DNA of 64,000 bases from Podocnemis expansa (Eukaryota > Chordata > Testudines > Podocnemididae). The DNA is taken from NCBI GenBank assembly GCA_007922195.1, contig ML682007.1, positions 17,406,487 to 17,470,486 of the forward strand, given 5' to 3'. The first letter of the stretch is position 1. Each line of letters opens with the position of its first letter. Position numbers and translations under genes: made by a program. This document shows positions 1 to 11,632 of this stretch, in pieces. The notes under the pieces are model-generated. The model was given only the letters and a program-made list of their open reading frames with translations. It had not been told where the DNA came from and did not search any database.

Positions 1-504
1 GCTAGAATATAATGTGGAATCTTTGTCACTTGCTTTATATTTATCATTCATCAGCCACAGTCTGAAGCTGCAGGGGGGGTATTCAAATCACTCTCCTTGA
101 AAAAGATAAAGATATTGGCTGAAAACCATTCTGGGTTTTCCCATTACACATTGTCACATTCATTGTTACCTAAATGGCTCCATGAAACTGCCATGTATGT
201 GTGCTGCCTTTACACTGGACTTTCATTTCTTGACTATAATAGTTTAGGATGAATATTTCTCTCTCCATCACATTGAAAACACAGAAGATCATCTCTAAGC
301 ATTTTCTCTTTCTTCCCTGAATATTTCAAGGATGCCTGGATCCTTGAATTCCTTTCATGCCCCACATCACTTTCATGGACTGGAATCGCATGAGAAGCAC
401 CCAGTGCTGTATCCATAGGCCATTTGGTGCATCATAGAGTTGCATATTAACAATTTTTATCTTTTGTAACAGAGTCAAAACAAACTTATTGTGGAATTAA
501 TTGT
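1..504. other. Non-coding, AT-rich, no feature recognised
   Basis: No exon, RNA gene or clear repeat is visible. Short open frames here show no recognisable domain. Confidence 0.6.
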
Positions 505-775
505 CACAATACTCCACACTTCTATAGCACCTTCCATACGAAGATCTCAAAACAAGAATTAAAGAGCGATGCTTTGCTTTCCTCCTTTGAGGTGAATAAG
601 TATTATTGCCATTCTACAGATAAGAAAACTAAGGCCCAGAGCAGTTAAGTGGTTTGCCTAAAATCATACAGGAATTTTGTCAAAGTGGCAGGAATAAAGT
701 GAAATCAAGATAACCTGGATCTCCTGATTCTCAGTCCACTGGTATAACCACATGGCCATCCCTCCTGCCAACAGA
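505..775 (+). repeat. MIR-like SINE relic
   Basis: The order is typical of the amniote MIR/CORE-like repeat: 'tatagcacctt', then 'gatctcaaaa', 'attctacagataag', 'ctaaggcccagag' and a 'gttaagtggtttgcc' block, ending near a 'tcagtccactggtataaccac' tail. It is heavily diverged. The family is judged from the conserved blocks only. Confidence 0.5.
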
Positions 776-948
776 GATTTGTATGGCTTACTGATCTTTT
801 TTTTCTTTGCCATGTGAACAATGAGGGCCACAAGTCGTCCCCAAACCATGCATTGGTAACCCACATGTCGGAGCTCACACTGACAATGGATTTTAGCTAC
901 AAAAATGAAACTTCTCCGCTTGGCTAATGTACGTTTTTATAATGTAAG

Positions 949-1535
949 TGTGACAGGGCCGTTTCCCCACCCTGGCAGAAAAGAGGTTAAGGAAAGCTCT
1001 GGCGAAGCAGCCAATCAGGAGGGAGAGCAGCTGAACCAATCAGCACCTGGGACAGGGCACAAAACCAGGCTGCAGAGACAGAGCAGGGGCAGTGGTCCTG
1101 CCTGAGCAGGGGCAAAGAGAACAGCACCTGGGACAGTCCAGGTGGCCTGCAGAGAACCCTGCAAGAGGGAGCCAGGACTGAGACTGCTGGGGTTTGAGGG
1201 TAGCTGGAGTGAAGCTGAGGAAGGCAGTGATCAGACAGCGATCAGAAGGGCTTGAGCAGACCCTGAGGGACGCCTAAAGAGAGGGGTTGGAATAAGGTAT
1301 GACAGAGGTAGCCACTGGGACTAAGTGGGCTGCCGGGATTGGACTTTGCCCTGGAAAGGGAGCTACCTTGGATTGTAACTTGGCCAGAGGGCTGGGTCAC
1401 TCTGCAAAAAGCAGAAGACACAGACAGCACCAGACACTGGGGGTGGGGAGGGAGGTAGACTTGAGCCTAATTTCCCAAAACAACATCTCCAGGAGCACCT
1501 GCCAGGTGACCAGACTGAGGGGTCCGTGGCACTAA
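949..1535 (+). mobile_element. LTR-like repeat starting TGTGACAGGG
   Basis: A GC-richer block (about 590 bp) stands out from AT-rich flanks. It opens with TGTGACAGGGCC, the same start as the better-defined solo LTR at 28430-29182. Two CCAAT boxes sit at about 1010 and 1036, as in retroviral U3 promoters. No target duplication or clear polyadenylation signal was found, so the right edge is approximate. It could be another long terminal repeat family or a degraded internal piece. Confidence 0.35.
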
Positions 1536-1539
1536 GGCA

Positions 1540-2109
1540 AACTAATTAGATTTAATTTGTTTACTTTGCTTTATCTAAAGACATCATCACATTTTGCTAT
1601 CCTGGCACTAGAAAGCTAAGGCTATTTGTCAGTCCATTGGAGTGTGTTACTCCAACTCTATGCAATTAAGAATGTGTTTATTTCATTGGAACTGGATTCA
1701 TCTGTGCAACTTTAATTTCAAAGATCGTCCTTTTTGTGTCTATTTCTTGCTACTCTTTAATTAGGCCTTTATGCTCACTCTTGCACGCTCTGTAATTGAC
1801 CAGGAATTTAGTTATGTGGCCCAGCCCAAAGGCGAAGGTGCATGACTGTCATGGCCAATTATCTTGTTCTAGAGTTCTCCAGCTAAGAGAGCTACTGCTG
1901 TTTGAACACGCCATTTAACAAGGGCTTATTCACAGCTAACATAGTTTTAACAGCACTTTTTCTGAAAGCAGTATTAAAAGATTAGCACCAAAGAGGACTG
2001 TAGTGTTGCAAACATATAGTAAGAAAGCCAAACATCTTAGCAGGTGTCCAATAAGAGTTCTAAATTCAGAGGAAATGTTTATTAAGAGATTCTGGTTTTA
2101 TCATCATAA
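1540..2109. other. Non-coding, no feature recognised
   Basis: AT-rich DNA with no open frame or repeat that could be assigned. Confidence 0.5.
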
Positions 2110-2290
2110 CTGTCCCTTCTATAGTGCCTTTAATCCAAAGATCTCACAGTTTTGTAATAATTAAGACTCCCAACATCTTACTGAACCAGTATATCCATTT
2201 GACAGATGGGTAAACCTAGAAATGGAAAGGTTAACGGGGACTTACTCGAGGCTAACCAGAAAATTAGTGGCAAAGAATCAGAAAAATTAG
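2110..2290 (+). repeat. MIR-like SINE relic
   Basis: Blocks 'ctatagtgcctttaatccaa', 'gatctcacag', 'catttgacagatgggtaaac' and 'ggaaaggttaacggggactt' follow the usual order of this SINE class. It is strongly decayed. Confidence 0.45.
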
Positions 2291-2299
2291 AGATAGTGA

Positions 2300-3379
2300 A
2301 AAAATCTGAGTTACTCATTTCATCTTCTTGCCAATACAAAACTGTTCCCTAAAGTCAATTATCCAGCATTTGTTCAATATATATTTTAAAATCCCCCACA
2401 ACTGGGTAACTTTAGTATGAGAGCAAATGAGAAACCAATCAGTCACCTGAAATTACATTGAAATGGGGCTAGAAAAATACAAGAGTTCTATAACAGAAAT
2501 TGTGTCAGGTGAAGAAATTAAGGAACGTTTTGATCTGAGGAAGAAATTTTCCATGCTATAAAACATTAAAGCTTTCCACAGCTGACAAGAGGGATCCTGC
2601 ATTTCACATTGTTTTAAACTGATCAGGTTTGTCAAGGAGCTGGCAATCTGCAGTGAACCTTTCAAAGAACACAATCCAAAACCAGATGTGTTTCACACCT
2701 GCTTTCAGGCTGTCATCACTTTTTATGTGACCAGAAAATATGCACAGTGGACAACATTTACATGTGTACTTGAACAAAACTCCAGACCTGCATACCCAGG
2801 ATTTTTCAAGATGGTTGTAATCTGAATTTACATCAAAATTTTTGTGAAATGGTCCCTAATCACTAGACTAGGGATAACCAAAGCACTAGATCTAAATATA
2901 TGGGAAATATAAAATACAGCTTTCAATGGACATGAATGAATCGCTACCTCCTGATTCATTGACTTTCAATTGGATTTGGGCACCTAACTCTTGTCATCAC
3001 CATTTGGGCAAATTTCAAAAGGATCAGGTGCCACCCAGATCACTCTCTGGCTAGGTTCTTAAGACAGTCTAGCTATATATTTAGTTCATGTCCATCACTT
3101 GCAATCATATCACACCACCAAATTTTTTGGTGCCCATATGAATGTCCATAACGTAGCAGCATTGCTTGATACACCTCTTGGAATTCTTCAGCCTTCCATT
3201 CTAATACATCCATACCAAGAAAATTGCTAAAACCAGCCCAGTGCTGATGGAGATGTTCACTGGGTCCTTCATGGATATAAAGCAACTAACAAAGTAAACA
3301 AAGACCAAAAATACTGATCAAGGGTTCTTAAACATTGCTTATCACTCATGTGTCATTTCTGTTTGCAGAACTAATAGAA
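2300..3379. other. Non-coding; possible trailing part of the LINE at 3380-4130
   Basis: A minus-strand open frame at 3073-3285 lies just downstream, in LINE orientation, of the reverse transcriptase relic and may be its decayed C-terminal part. No domain in it could be named. The remainder is featureless. Confidence 0.3.
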
Positions 3380-4130
3380 ATGTGCTTCTTTGGAAGTGCA
3401 GCTTGATGGAGCATACCTGATGTCACAAAGTTTCCGGAGGGGCAACTTGGCAACAGTTGCTGCCATAAAAGCATCTATGTCTTTAAAGCATCCTCCAGAA
3501 CTGTCAGTGCCCAGATATTTGATTGTGGCTACCTATTTGATGTCAGATCTGGATGGGTTAATATTGAGCTGGTTGTACTCTGAAGCTGGAGCCTGCATCA
3601 TGGCAATACCTAGGGGTTTGGGTTTATCCTGATTAATAAACAAACCAACGCATGGTGCTTCTTGCCAATCAGATTGGCAATCAGCTGTAGCGATTCACTA
3701 AATCCAACGTGACCCAATATGACAGCATTACTGGCATAGTAAACATTTCCAAGCAGAACAGCATACATTTCAATGCCACCAACAGCTGTCTCTTTAAGCT
3801 TATCCATTAACCAATCGATGTTCATATAGAACAATGGCAACAGGACACAGGCTTGCCAAAGTCCAGTGGAGATATATTACATGGATTCCTATCAGCCACC
3901 AACTCCAACTCAACTTTTCATTCCATTATAAAGCTCTTCTTTCATTGATACTGTCTTCTAAGAGATGCCAGAATCACCTCATCCGATCCCACAAATTTGT
4001 TCAATGCGCTGAATCAAAGGCCTGCTGGGAGTCTATAAAAGGCACTTCTGAAATTCAACCACTCTTCTCAAAAAGCTGCCTCAACGTAAAGATCTGGTTG
4101 ACAGTGGAATGACCCACACTGAATATTCTG
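3380..4130 (-). pseudogene. Decayed LINE reverse transcriptase
   Basis: Read on the minus strand from 4120 downward, the translation runs through non-LTR reverse transcriptase landmarks in order. First comes STVNQIFTLRQLFEK (palm entry), then FIDSQQAFDS (cf. FIDFxxAFD). The block IDWLMDKLKETAVGG follows, then YYASNAVILGHVGF at about 3695-3745, matching the YADDAVIL catalytic box with both aspartates lost. The thumb-type block VATIKYLGTDSSGGC ends the run. Several stops and at least one frame change break it, so it is a dead fragment. The clade (RTE-, L2- or Jockey-like) cannot be settled by eye. It is not CR1 or the Tx1-type LINE seen elsewhere in the window. Confidence 0.6.
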
Positions 4131-4134
4131 ACTT

Positions 4135-6440
4135 TTACCCTAAAGTACATCACTGAATAGAGGTATTGACATATAAACGAACACTTTCATTGGGATTGAC
4201 ACTAAAGTAACACCAGTAAAAATGCTACATTCAGCCTTGCCACAGTATTGAATGGAGGCAGAAAAACACCCTTTTTTTTTTAGTCATTTGGGATGATGAT
4301 AGCACACCAGATGGTATGGAAGAGTCTATACAGCCACCATGTAGGCTCGCTCACCTCTCTGCCACAGCTCCAGGGTAATGTAACAAACCTGTGGTGCCTT
4401 CCCAGGCTTCTGCTTACAAAACTGATCTAAATCCCTTCCTGGATGAAGGAAGGAGAGACTCTTCCTGAATTTTCTACCAACTCAGAGCTGTCCTGAAATG
4501 ATCTTTCCATTGACATAACTGATCCTTTAGACTCTGAGTAATGTTGCCATCCCAATTCTTTACTGGACAAGCTGGTGCCACCTTTCCCTTAAAACAACAC
4601 AAAGGTGAACATACAACGCAGAGAATGTGCTGGGCAGCAGCATGTTCTAAAATGACTGGCTGAGTTGAGCATGAGGTTTCCTTCCTTTTTTACACAATAA
4701 CTTGATGATGTTCCAGACTCAAACCCACTCAACTTTTGCTCTCAGTAAACACATCTTGGAAGACTCAAATTGTAACTTTGTGCAATGGTTCAATTGCCTT
4801 AAGTAGTTCAGAACAGAAAGCTGTCCAAAAGCTTTGTTTTAGTAAGGATTTGGGGTTGAACTGAACTCGTTTCAGCCCATTAACTTGTCTTCAAAGTTAC
4901 AGGCGCATTTCTTGTCAGAAAAAGATGATGGTCAGTGTCAAGTTCAGCACCTTTGCAAACTTTAAAGCTCTTGGTAGAGTTATAGATGCTTCTGCTAAAC
5001 ATTAACATATGCTACATTGTTGTGTGTGTACCCAAGGAATGCTGTTGGGTATCTGTTTGGAGCACTTGCACCTTACAAATGTATTTCACTTTCAGCAGCA
5101 TTTTGCTGTTCTCTGATATATTACTTGGACTTTTAATAAATCACACACACAAAAAGCCACCAATGGAGAATGTGTCTGTTCTCATTTACATTGTAGAATA
5201 TAGTCACATTTTAAAGAAAAAAGATAAAGAAATTGTGCTAGTGTGTTGAGACTGAACCTGGTAATGGAGTCAGAAAATAATCACCATTTAAGAGAGCAAT
5301 AGTTCAAATTTCAAGTGAAAATGGGCTCCTGATTATGAGCTGAAAGTCTATCCATTATCTGGAATCTGCAGAGGATTCAATGGGAAAGCTATTGTTGCAT
5401 TTCCTTTATACTTGCTGGCATTCAATTTCACTTTGTATTCTTTTCTTGACATTAATATATTGATGTTTGCATCACTACTATATATAGATCCCAGAAGTCG
5501 TAATGGGAAGAGAGCACAATACAAGTACCATCAAAATTAGGAGAGAAATAAGTCCTTGAGGAGCTTTATAGCTTCCAATTATTCATTGATGTGGGGTGGT
5601 TTTGTACTATTTGGGAATTCAAACGTACTTTTAAACTGCTGTGAATAGAAAGTGATCTAAGATGTTTCGATCTTGATTAAAATATTCAGCTTGTCCTTTT
5701 CATTTCAATTTACCCTGAAGTAAATATTTGTGTTTGGGATAAGTCAGGGATCGGTAGTGCCAAGAAGTGGCATCCTTTGCTCTCAGACAGTGTTTTCGAC
5801 ATGGTGAAGCCATCTTCTTTTAAAGAGATAAAGAAATCAAATGACCTTTCATATGCTGGACTCAAGCCCCCCTCTAATTCTCAGACTTCCCACCTCTGCA
5901 ACAGAGCATGATAGCAGCGGACTGCAATTAGATTACAGAGAGGACTGAACCCAGCCAAATTTGGGTTGGACTCTCACCTGGCTCACAAAAGGATAAAGTC
6001 AACACTTTCTTTTTGCATAGGAATGGCAACTTTAAAGAGGACTGCATGAGTGGGTGGGTACTGGGAGAGACCATCAGTCAATGCTCAGAAGGGTACTGAG
6101 AGACAGAGCTTAAAAACACTGCAACATAGACTTGAAAATTGTTGTCACAAAAGTTCATTGTCAAGTTACCTGGATTTCTAGAGACTGACTTATGCCAGCA
6201 TGCTCTCCCCACTGCTCTGAGATGGTCAGAATGGAGTAAATACAAGAAAAGAAATGTTCTGAAGCTGGAGTGAAGCTATGTCACACCTTCATCTTCAGAC
6301 TCGACTCCTCGGTAGCTTCTCTGAGGTGACAGACTAAGCTGTGGAGCAGGCCTTTTCACTCCTCAGAATCTCCCAGCAGACAATGGAAGAGATGATGGCA
6401 CAAGTTAATTTCCTAAATTTTCATCACCAGCTATGTCTTG
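4135..6440. other. Non-coding stretch, no feature recognised
   Basis: AT-rich unique-looking sequence. Open frames such as 4986-5249 have no recognisable domain, no flanking splice signals and no coding-like composition. The part near 5.3-6.4 kb could be 3' tail of the LINE fragment just to its right, but nothing proves it. Confidence 0.4.
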
Positions 6441-6444
6441 ATAC

Positions 6445-6855
6445 AAGGATGATGTCTGCCAATGCACAAGTCATTGATGACACTTAAGAAGCCTGAGGAG
6501 TACAATTTGTGCTTTACAGATTTTTCCACACATATAACAGGAGGTTGCTTGGAGACAGCACAACTGCTAGCCAAGATTCTGTACACTTTCCTTCCTGATC
6601 TGCCATTTCTCAGCCTCTCGACCAAGGAGATTCTCTTCCAAACAGACTCAGGTTCGAAGTAAGAGGTGATGCCATTGCCCTCTACTGCCATCCAGTTCTT
6701 CCCAATTCATGGGACCAATGCCTACCTTGTTAAAATATACTTTCAGGGCGTCCTTGTAATCATTTCCTCTGTTTCTCACAGGTCTGCTTACAATGACTAA
6801 GTTGAGAAAAAATGACTTGCTTTGGAAGACAAGTATCAGCCATCTGTACAAAATG
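6445..6855 (-). pseudogene. LINE C-terminal fragment
   Basis: On the minus strand, two frames carry what looks like the end of a non-LTR retrotransposon polyprotein. The segment DYKDALKVYFNKVGIGP followed by NWEEL resembles the 'RYKDxLKxxLxxxGIxxxxWEEL' region that follows the reverse transcriptase. Next, in a shifted frame, comes a basic stretch and a short block VICVEKSVKHKL, where related LINEs have a C2H2-like finger. A frameshift near 6650 separates the two. It lies upstream, in its own orientation, of the relic at 3380-4130, so the two cannot be one continuous copy. Confidence 0.45.
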
Positions 6856-6869
6856 ACCAGCCCAGCAAG

Positions 6870-8395
6870 GCTGATGTTTCATAATCTTTGCCTCAACACT
6901 GGTGATGTTAGTTGCAAAGAAAATGCTGGCATTGGTGCGATGATCTTCCCATCACACTGCACAGTACAACACTGAATCATAAACATAGGTCAGGCACTTA
7001 CTCAAGCACAAGAGGTCTCCAGGAACCCCAACACAGTATAATCAGTTACACCTGGTATGCTTTTAAAAAAAAAAAATACAAAAACAAAAAACACCCCTTA
7101 TTGAGCCTCAGTGTTACTATCTACAAAATGGGATAATAAACCCTCTCCCCCCCGCAAGGCAAAAGATTGCAAGATCTAAATAATTCATAGTCTTCCAAGG
7201 CCTTCTGTATTTAATTCTCATGAGGTTCCCAAATTCCAAGTCTATAGTTTATATGAGGAAAAACAGGAATTTAGATGAAAAAGTCAACAGAATGATCAGA
7301 AATGGACTCAGCTGATTCATTTTTGGATTTTTATTTAGATAACTTTTTTTTCCTATTATTCTTTCAATTCTGGTCAGAGGCAAGATATGAAATGGTATCT
7401 AGATAATAGCTCTGAATAGGTGGAGAATATCAATTTCAGCATCTCACATATAGAAACTATTGTTCCTCATCATATTCCCAACTGCTATGTGTCATGATCT
7501 GTAGGGGTGGTACTAAATCCCCTCATTAGATGCTCAATCTAAACTCACAGCTGTTGTCAGATTGAGTCCCTAGCTCTGCAGATATTGCTTTAAGTTACTC
7601 AGCCATTGTATTTATTGATTGGACTGGTTTTCTTTTGACCTCACAATGCTAAGTCTCTAACACAAATTTCTCCAAAAAAGACTAAACAAATCTCTCTTGA
7701 TCCTCCACTGTCATTATCATGTACTGCCACAGGGCAAGCTGCAGGCCCCTGATGAAATAATACATAATTTCAAGTATATATTTTTAGAGCAAAAATCTCA
7801 GAAATCTTTTTCTTGGTGAAGACCGCAGAACTTTGTATTTTTCTGTTATTACATAGTATGCTGCTCAGGTTGAATGAGCAGAGAGCTAACACTCACTCAC
7901 TCACACTCACTCACACACACACATACATAGCTAATGCATAACTAAGTAGTCCAACTGATTTTAGTGGAATTACTGAGGTGCTTAAATTCATGCACCTGTT
8001 TAAGCAATTTGCTTGATTAGGGCATAAACTGGGAAGACTTGAAATCATCCATAAATATTTGACAAGTTCTTTGAATAATCTAAGAAGTTATTAAAACAAC
8101 TTATAGGAACTTCTGGTCACTCAGCACTGGTTCCACCTGTTCTTACTAATGTTGCTAATTCTTGCTATCCTTGTAGAGCAACCTTTCATAATTAATAGGT
8201 ACAGCAGGGTAAAAATCATTGTTTGTGGAGTTCTATACAGAAATCTAGAAGTACAGAATTGGAAATTTGGAGTTCAGTACTGTATTTCAGATGACTATTT
8301 CCCATACTCTAAAACTAACCAGAGAGCCCTGGAAGGCATAACTATTAACACCAACAAAAAAACACAAGCTCTAGATAAGAGTTGTTCATCAGTAC
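6870..8395. other. Non-coding; short SINE-like tail and simple repeat
   Basis: Contains an A-rich tract near 7064-7092, a short SINE-like block 'gagcctcagtgttactatct' at about 7103-7135, and a degenerate ACTC/CA simple repeat at 7891-7926. Nothing else was recognised. Confidence 0.5.
7891..7926. repeat. Simple repeat, (ACTC)n passing into (CA)n
   Basis: Tandem ACTC units with interruptions run directly into a short CA tract. Confidence 0.8.
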
Positions 8396-8399
8396 ATTT

Positions 8400-8560
8400 C
8401 ACATTGACATCAGTCTCATTAGTCCCAATTTATAGACGGGGAAGCCCATGGAACAGAGCAGTAAGAGAATTGCCCATGGTCACCCAGCAGACCAGTAACT
8501 GAGCTAGGAATACAGCCCATGTCTTCTGAGTCCTGTGCTGTATTAGGCCCCACTGCTCAG
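8400..8560 (+). repeat. MIR-like SINE relic
   Basis: Recognisable blocks are 'cccaatttatagacggggaa', 'gaattgcccatggtcaccca', 'gcagaccagtaactgagct' and 'gaatacagcccatgtcttct'. The order is that of the MIR-type SINE. Confidence 0.6.
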
Positions 8561-8775
8561 GAGAGTTGTTACCAGTCTGTCTGTTTACTATAATCTCAGA
8601 ATGGCTAATGTTGTGTCTCACAGGATTGTTGAGACTAGCAGGAGAGTGTTAAAACTGTGCCACTTATTTGTGATATAAATGATCAATCTTAAAAAGAAGG
8701 CAAGGGAGAAAGAGAGAATGGCTGGAACTCAAGGGCTCTGATTCAGGTAGGCACTTAAAATGTTTAAATCCATTT

Positions 8776-9061
8776 GCCCTAGTCTACACTGTGGCTGCTT
8801 TTCAGTGGCAGCCGACAATCATTTACACAAGGCACATAAAATGCCTTGCATAAATGACGGTGACTTCCTAAGCCACTGGGACACACTGGGGAAAGCTGAC
8901 CACAAATTCCTTGTGATCGGCTTTCCCCTACACCTCCTGGCCCCCAGGACTTCTAGCGCCGACTTCTGGGAATGCCGCAGCAAGTTCAGATCTGCTGCTC
9001 AGTGCTCCCAGAACGCCGGACTGATGGCGGTGATTTTGCTGCCATCAGCATAGACGTAGCC
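8776..9061. mobile_element. Multi-hairpin MITE, copy 1
   Basis: The ends are GCCCTAGTCTACACT and, inverted, GGCTACGTCTATGCT. The flanks are TTT (8773-8775) and TTA (9062-9064), as for a 3-bp Harbinger-type target. Inside are successive hairpins: 'aaggca...tgcctt', 'ggaaagctgacca...tgatcggctttcc', and 'ctgatggcggtgattttgctgccatcag' overlapping the right end. It is homologous along its length to 51824-52105. Confidence 0.65.
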
Positions 9062-9064
9062 TTA

Positions 9065-10260
9065 ATCAGGGAAGCAAACGAGCATGAGTTTAACTTGAAG
9101 TCAATGGGAGTTACACACATATTTAAGTTAAACATATGCTTAAGTGCTTGGCTGAATAGAGATGACTTCCTGAACTGAAAGCAGAACTCATGGGAGTCTC
9201 TTCAGCAAGGGAACCTGAGCAGAAAGCTAACAAAAGTGAGTAGTCCACAAAGGGAGAATCAAGGAATAGACCAGGCAAGGAACACATCCAAAACTGAAGG
9301 CAGGAATTAAAAGATCTATATTTTAAAACAAAGGAAGAAAGTGTCTGTGGATTGTTGAAGAAAAATTAAGAAATGAGCTCTGTAAACTGGAGACAGAAAG
9401 GGGATTGCGACATGGAAGCCAAGGGCTCTATTATCCCTTTACTTCAGTGCAAAATACTTCCCTAAATCAATCAGAACAGGATTGTAATCTACAATCTGCT
9501 TCTTGTTTCCCTGATCTGCAAATGGAAGTGGGTTTCTATTATTATTATTCATTAAAGCAACTGTTCTTTGTGGAGCACAACAAGCCTCTTCTCCTCTGAT
9601 CAATTCTCCTTCATGCTCTGGCCATGCGTGATGAATGCTAATGAGATCAGACTTTCGAACCCCATGCAGTCATGCTCTTGGCATCACAACAGTACACCCA
9701 AGCTGGGGTTTTTTGGAGTACTGTAGTAAGTGGGCTACCTCATTATCCACAGAGTATTTTGACAGTATCAGGTCAGGTATCAACACCCACCTACCTCTAA
9801 TATGCAGCATCCACGGTTAGGCAGTGGGCGTCCCTTTTTGAGTCTGTGTAGCTCATGCTCTTTCAAATCAAAGCAAAGTTTAAGGAAAATAGTATCAGAC
9901 AGCATGTACTTGTGCTCTGTAAGACTTTGCAGGGTTCATCAATTTCATTTTGCAACATATTTCTGGGGTAGTTATTTCATACAGTATCTATATTGCTGCA
10001 GGAATGGTACATTCACATGGGCTAATACAAATTGCAGAAATAGCAAATGTGATACTGAAACACAAGCTACAGGGTTCATATTCCCCATGCTACAGTATAT
10101 TTCAAGGCAGTATCTTCCACAGGGTAGTAAAAGTTGCAGGGCTAATACAACCTCTGGTATAACAGACTACAAAAATAGTGCATTCCATGTTATATTGTAG
10201 CATGCTTCTCTGCTGTCTTTCATAACTACAAGTAGCTGCAATTTACAACTCAAATATACA
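9065..10260. other. Non-coding, no assigned feature
   Basis: The interval 9940-10160 has internal near-repeats ('gggctaatacaaattgcag' and 'gcagggctaatacaacctct'), perhaps an old tandem duplication. No gene is visible. Confidence 0.4.
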
Positions 10261-10269
10261 GGCAGTCTT

Positions 10270-10497
10270 AAACAAGAGTCCTGTGGCACCTTAATGACTA
10301 ACAAACTTCTTTGGTGTAAGCTTTTGTGGGCTCCAACCCATTTTGTCAGATTCATGGAGGCCTGCATGCATCTGATGAACTGGGTTGGAGCCTACAAAAG
10401 CTTATGCCCAAGGAAATTTGTTAGTCTTTAAGGTGCCACAGGACTCTCATTGTTTTTGCTGTGCACAGACTAACACAGCTTTCCCTCTGGAAATAGG
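10270..10497. mobile_element. Penelope-like terminal repeats in inverted orientation
   Basis: The left arm (10272-10345, minus) and right arm (10370-10497, plus) are inverted copies of one repeat. Shared blocks are 'gagtcctgtggcacctta', 'actaacaaa', 'aagcttttgtgggctcca' and 'atctgatgaactgggttgga' in complement. The right arm ends 'agactaacacagctttccct', the inverse of the AGGGGCAGCCGTGTTAGTCT end seen at 14501 and 27959. The hammerhead-like core is decayed here (CTGATGA present, GAAA changed to AAAA). Assignment to a Penelope-like element rests on the endonuclease relic next to the same repeat at 13.7-14.4 kb. Confidence 0.6.
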
Positions 10498-10499
10498 CC

Positions 10500-11387
10500 A
10501 TTTTAATACTGTAGGGGTTTTTGTGACATCAAAAACACTAACTGAGGTAGGCAAAAATTTATTTATGGTTAAAAAAATCCTGCCATCCTTCTAATATGCA
10601 TTCTCTCCTGGCTGCTTATATCTAAAGGCCATGGCTGCTATACTAGCATCTCAGAGGGATCTGAAACCTCTGACTAGTTTAAAAACTCAGAAGTACCTGT
10701 ACGGGGCTCCACAGACACAGATTAACACAGTTGCTTTATCCCTGTGAATAACACTGAGGAAAAAGATGTTCCTGGACACAGTGAGTAAATTGAACCTGTG
10801 CCTAGGGCTGAAAAGCGTGTACAGAGTCTAGCTGACTGAGGAAGCAAAAAATTGCAGGGCGGTGGGGCTCTGAGGGCTCAAGAGAGAAGAGAATGTTTCA
10901 GGGAGTTTTTACAGGCTGAGCAAATTACAGGTGAGTTGTGCTCAGAGGTTTGAGTATGAAATATAGACAGTTCCCTGTAGGCAGGGAATTATGTATGAGT
11001 TTCTAGTCGATAGGCTGCGGGCTGGAGATCACAGGTGGTGTAACAGCAAGGGAGTGAAGTGTAATCAGTTATTAGTCAAAGACCCCTGCAGTAGAACAGA
11101 CTGCAATGCTGCTGTCAATGAACTGCTGGCACAAAGCTGGGGAGTTGGAGCTGGGACATAGCAGGGTGTCCAGGAAAAGACTGATCACCCAAGAAGCCTG
11201 AAAGCACTGCTTATCTTAATACTTGAGGATGTGCGTCCCATGCCTTTGTATTCTTAACAGCAAAACCCAGTCAGTAAATGGGAATCAGTGGGGCAGGGGT
11301 GTCACTGAGCAAGGAATCTTTCTCAAAAGGATCGTGGTCTCTGTTTCTCCACCTGTTATAGCTCATTGTCTTAATGCAGGCTACCTG
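10500..11387. other. Non-coding, no feature recognised
   Basis: No gene, no clear repeat. It ends at the assembly gap. Confidence 0.5.
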
Positions 11388-11397
11388 NNNNNNNNNN
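11388..11397. other. Assembly gap (10 N)
   Basis: Ten consecutive unknown bases. The true length may differ. Confidence 0.99.
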
Positions 11398-11430
11398 TAG
11401 AGAAGAGCAAGGAACAACATCTCTCTAAAA

Positions 11431-11624
11431 CAAGGGTCTCAAACTCAAATCACCATGAGGGCTACATGAGGACCCGCATGAGGACTAGTATGCTAGCCCG
11501 AGGGCTGCACCAATGAAAACTTTTCATACTATGATATTGCAAATGTTGATAGCATCATTGTGGACCATAGGAAATAACTTTAGGGGCTGCATGCGGCCCA
11601 CAGGCCATGTGTTTGAGACCCCTG
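11431..11624. mobile_element. Non-autonomous hAT element, 194 bp
   Basis: The terminal inverted repeats are CAAGGGTCTCAAAC and, inverted from the right end, CAGGGGTCTCAAAC. An 8-bp target duplication flanks it, CTCTAAAA (11423-11430) and CTCTAAAG (11625-11632), with one mismatch. Termini and 8-bp duplication are hAT hallmarks. It has no coding capacity. Confidence 0.85.
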
Positions 11625-11632
11625 CTCTAAAG

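Noticed and set aside
8149..8502. 117-codon plus-strand open frame
   Set aside because: Its end runs into a SINE relic and it has no domain or splice context.
9802..10200. 132-codon plus-strand open frame
   Set aside because: No recognisable domain, and a second frame overlaps it with equal openness.
10270..10497. tRNA-derived SINE
   Set aside because: No A and B boxes. The same ends flank a Penelope endonuclease relic at 13.7-14.4 kb and occur in inverted pairs.
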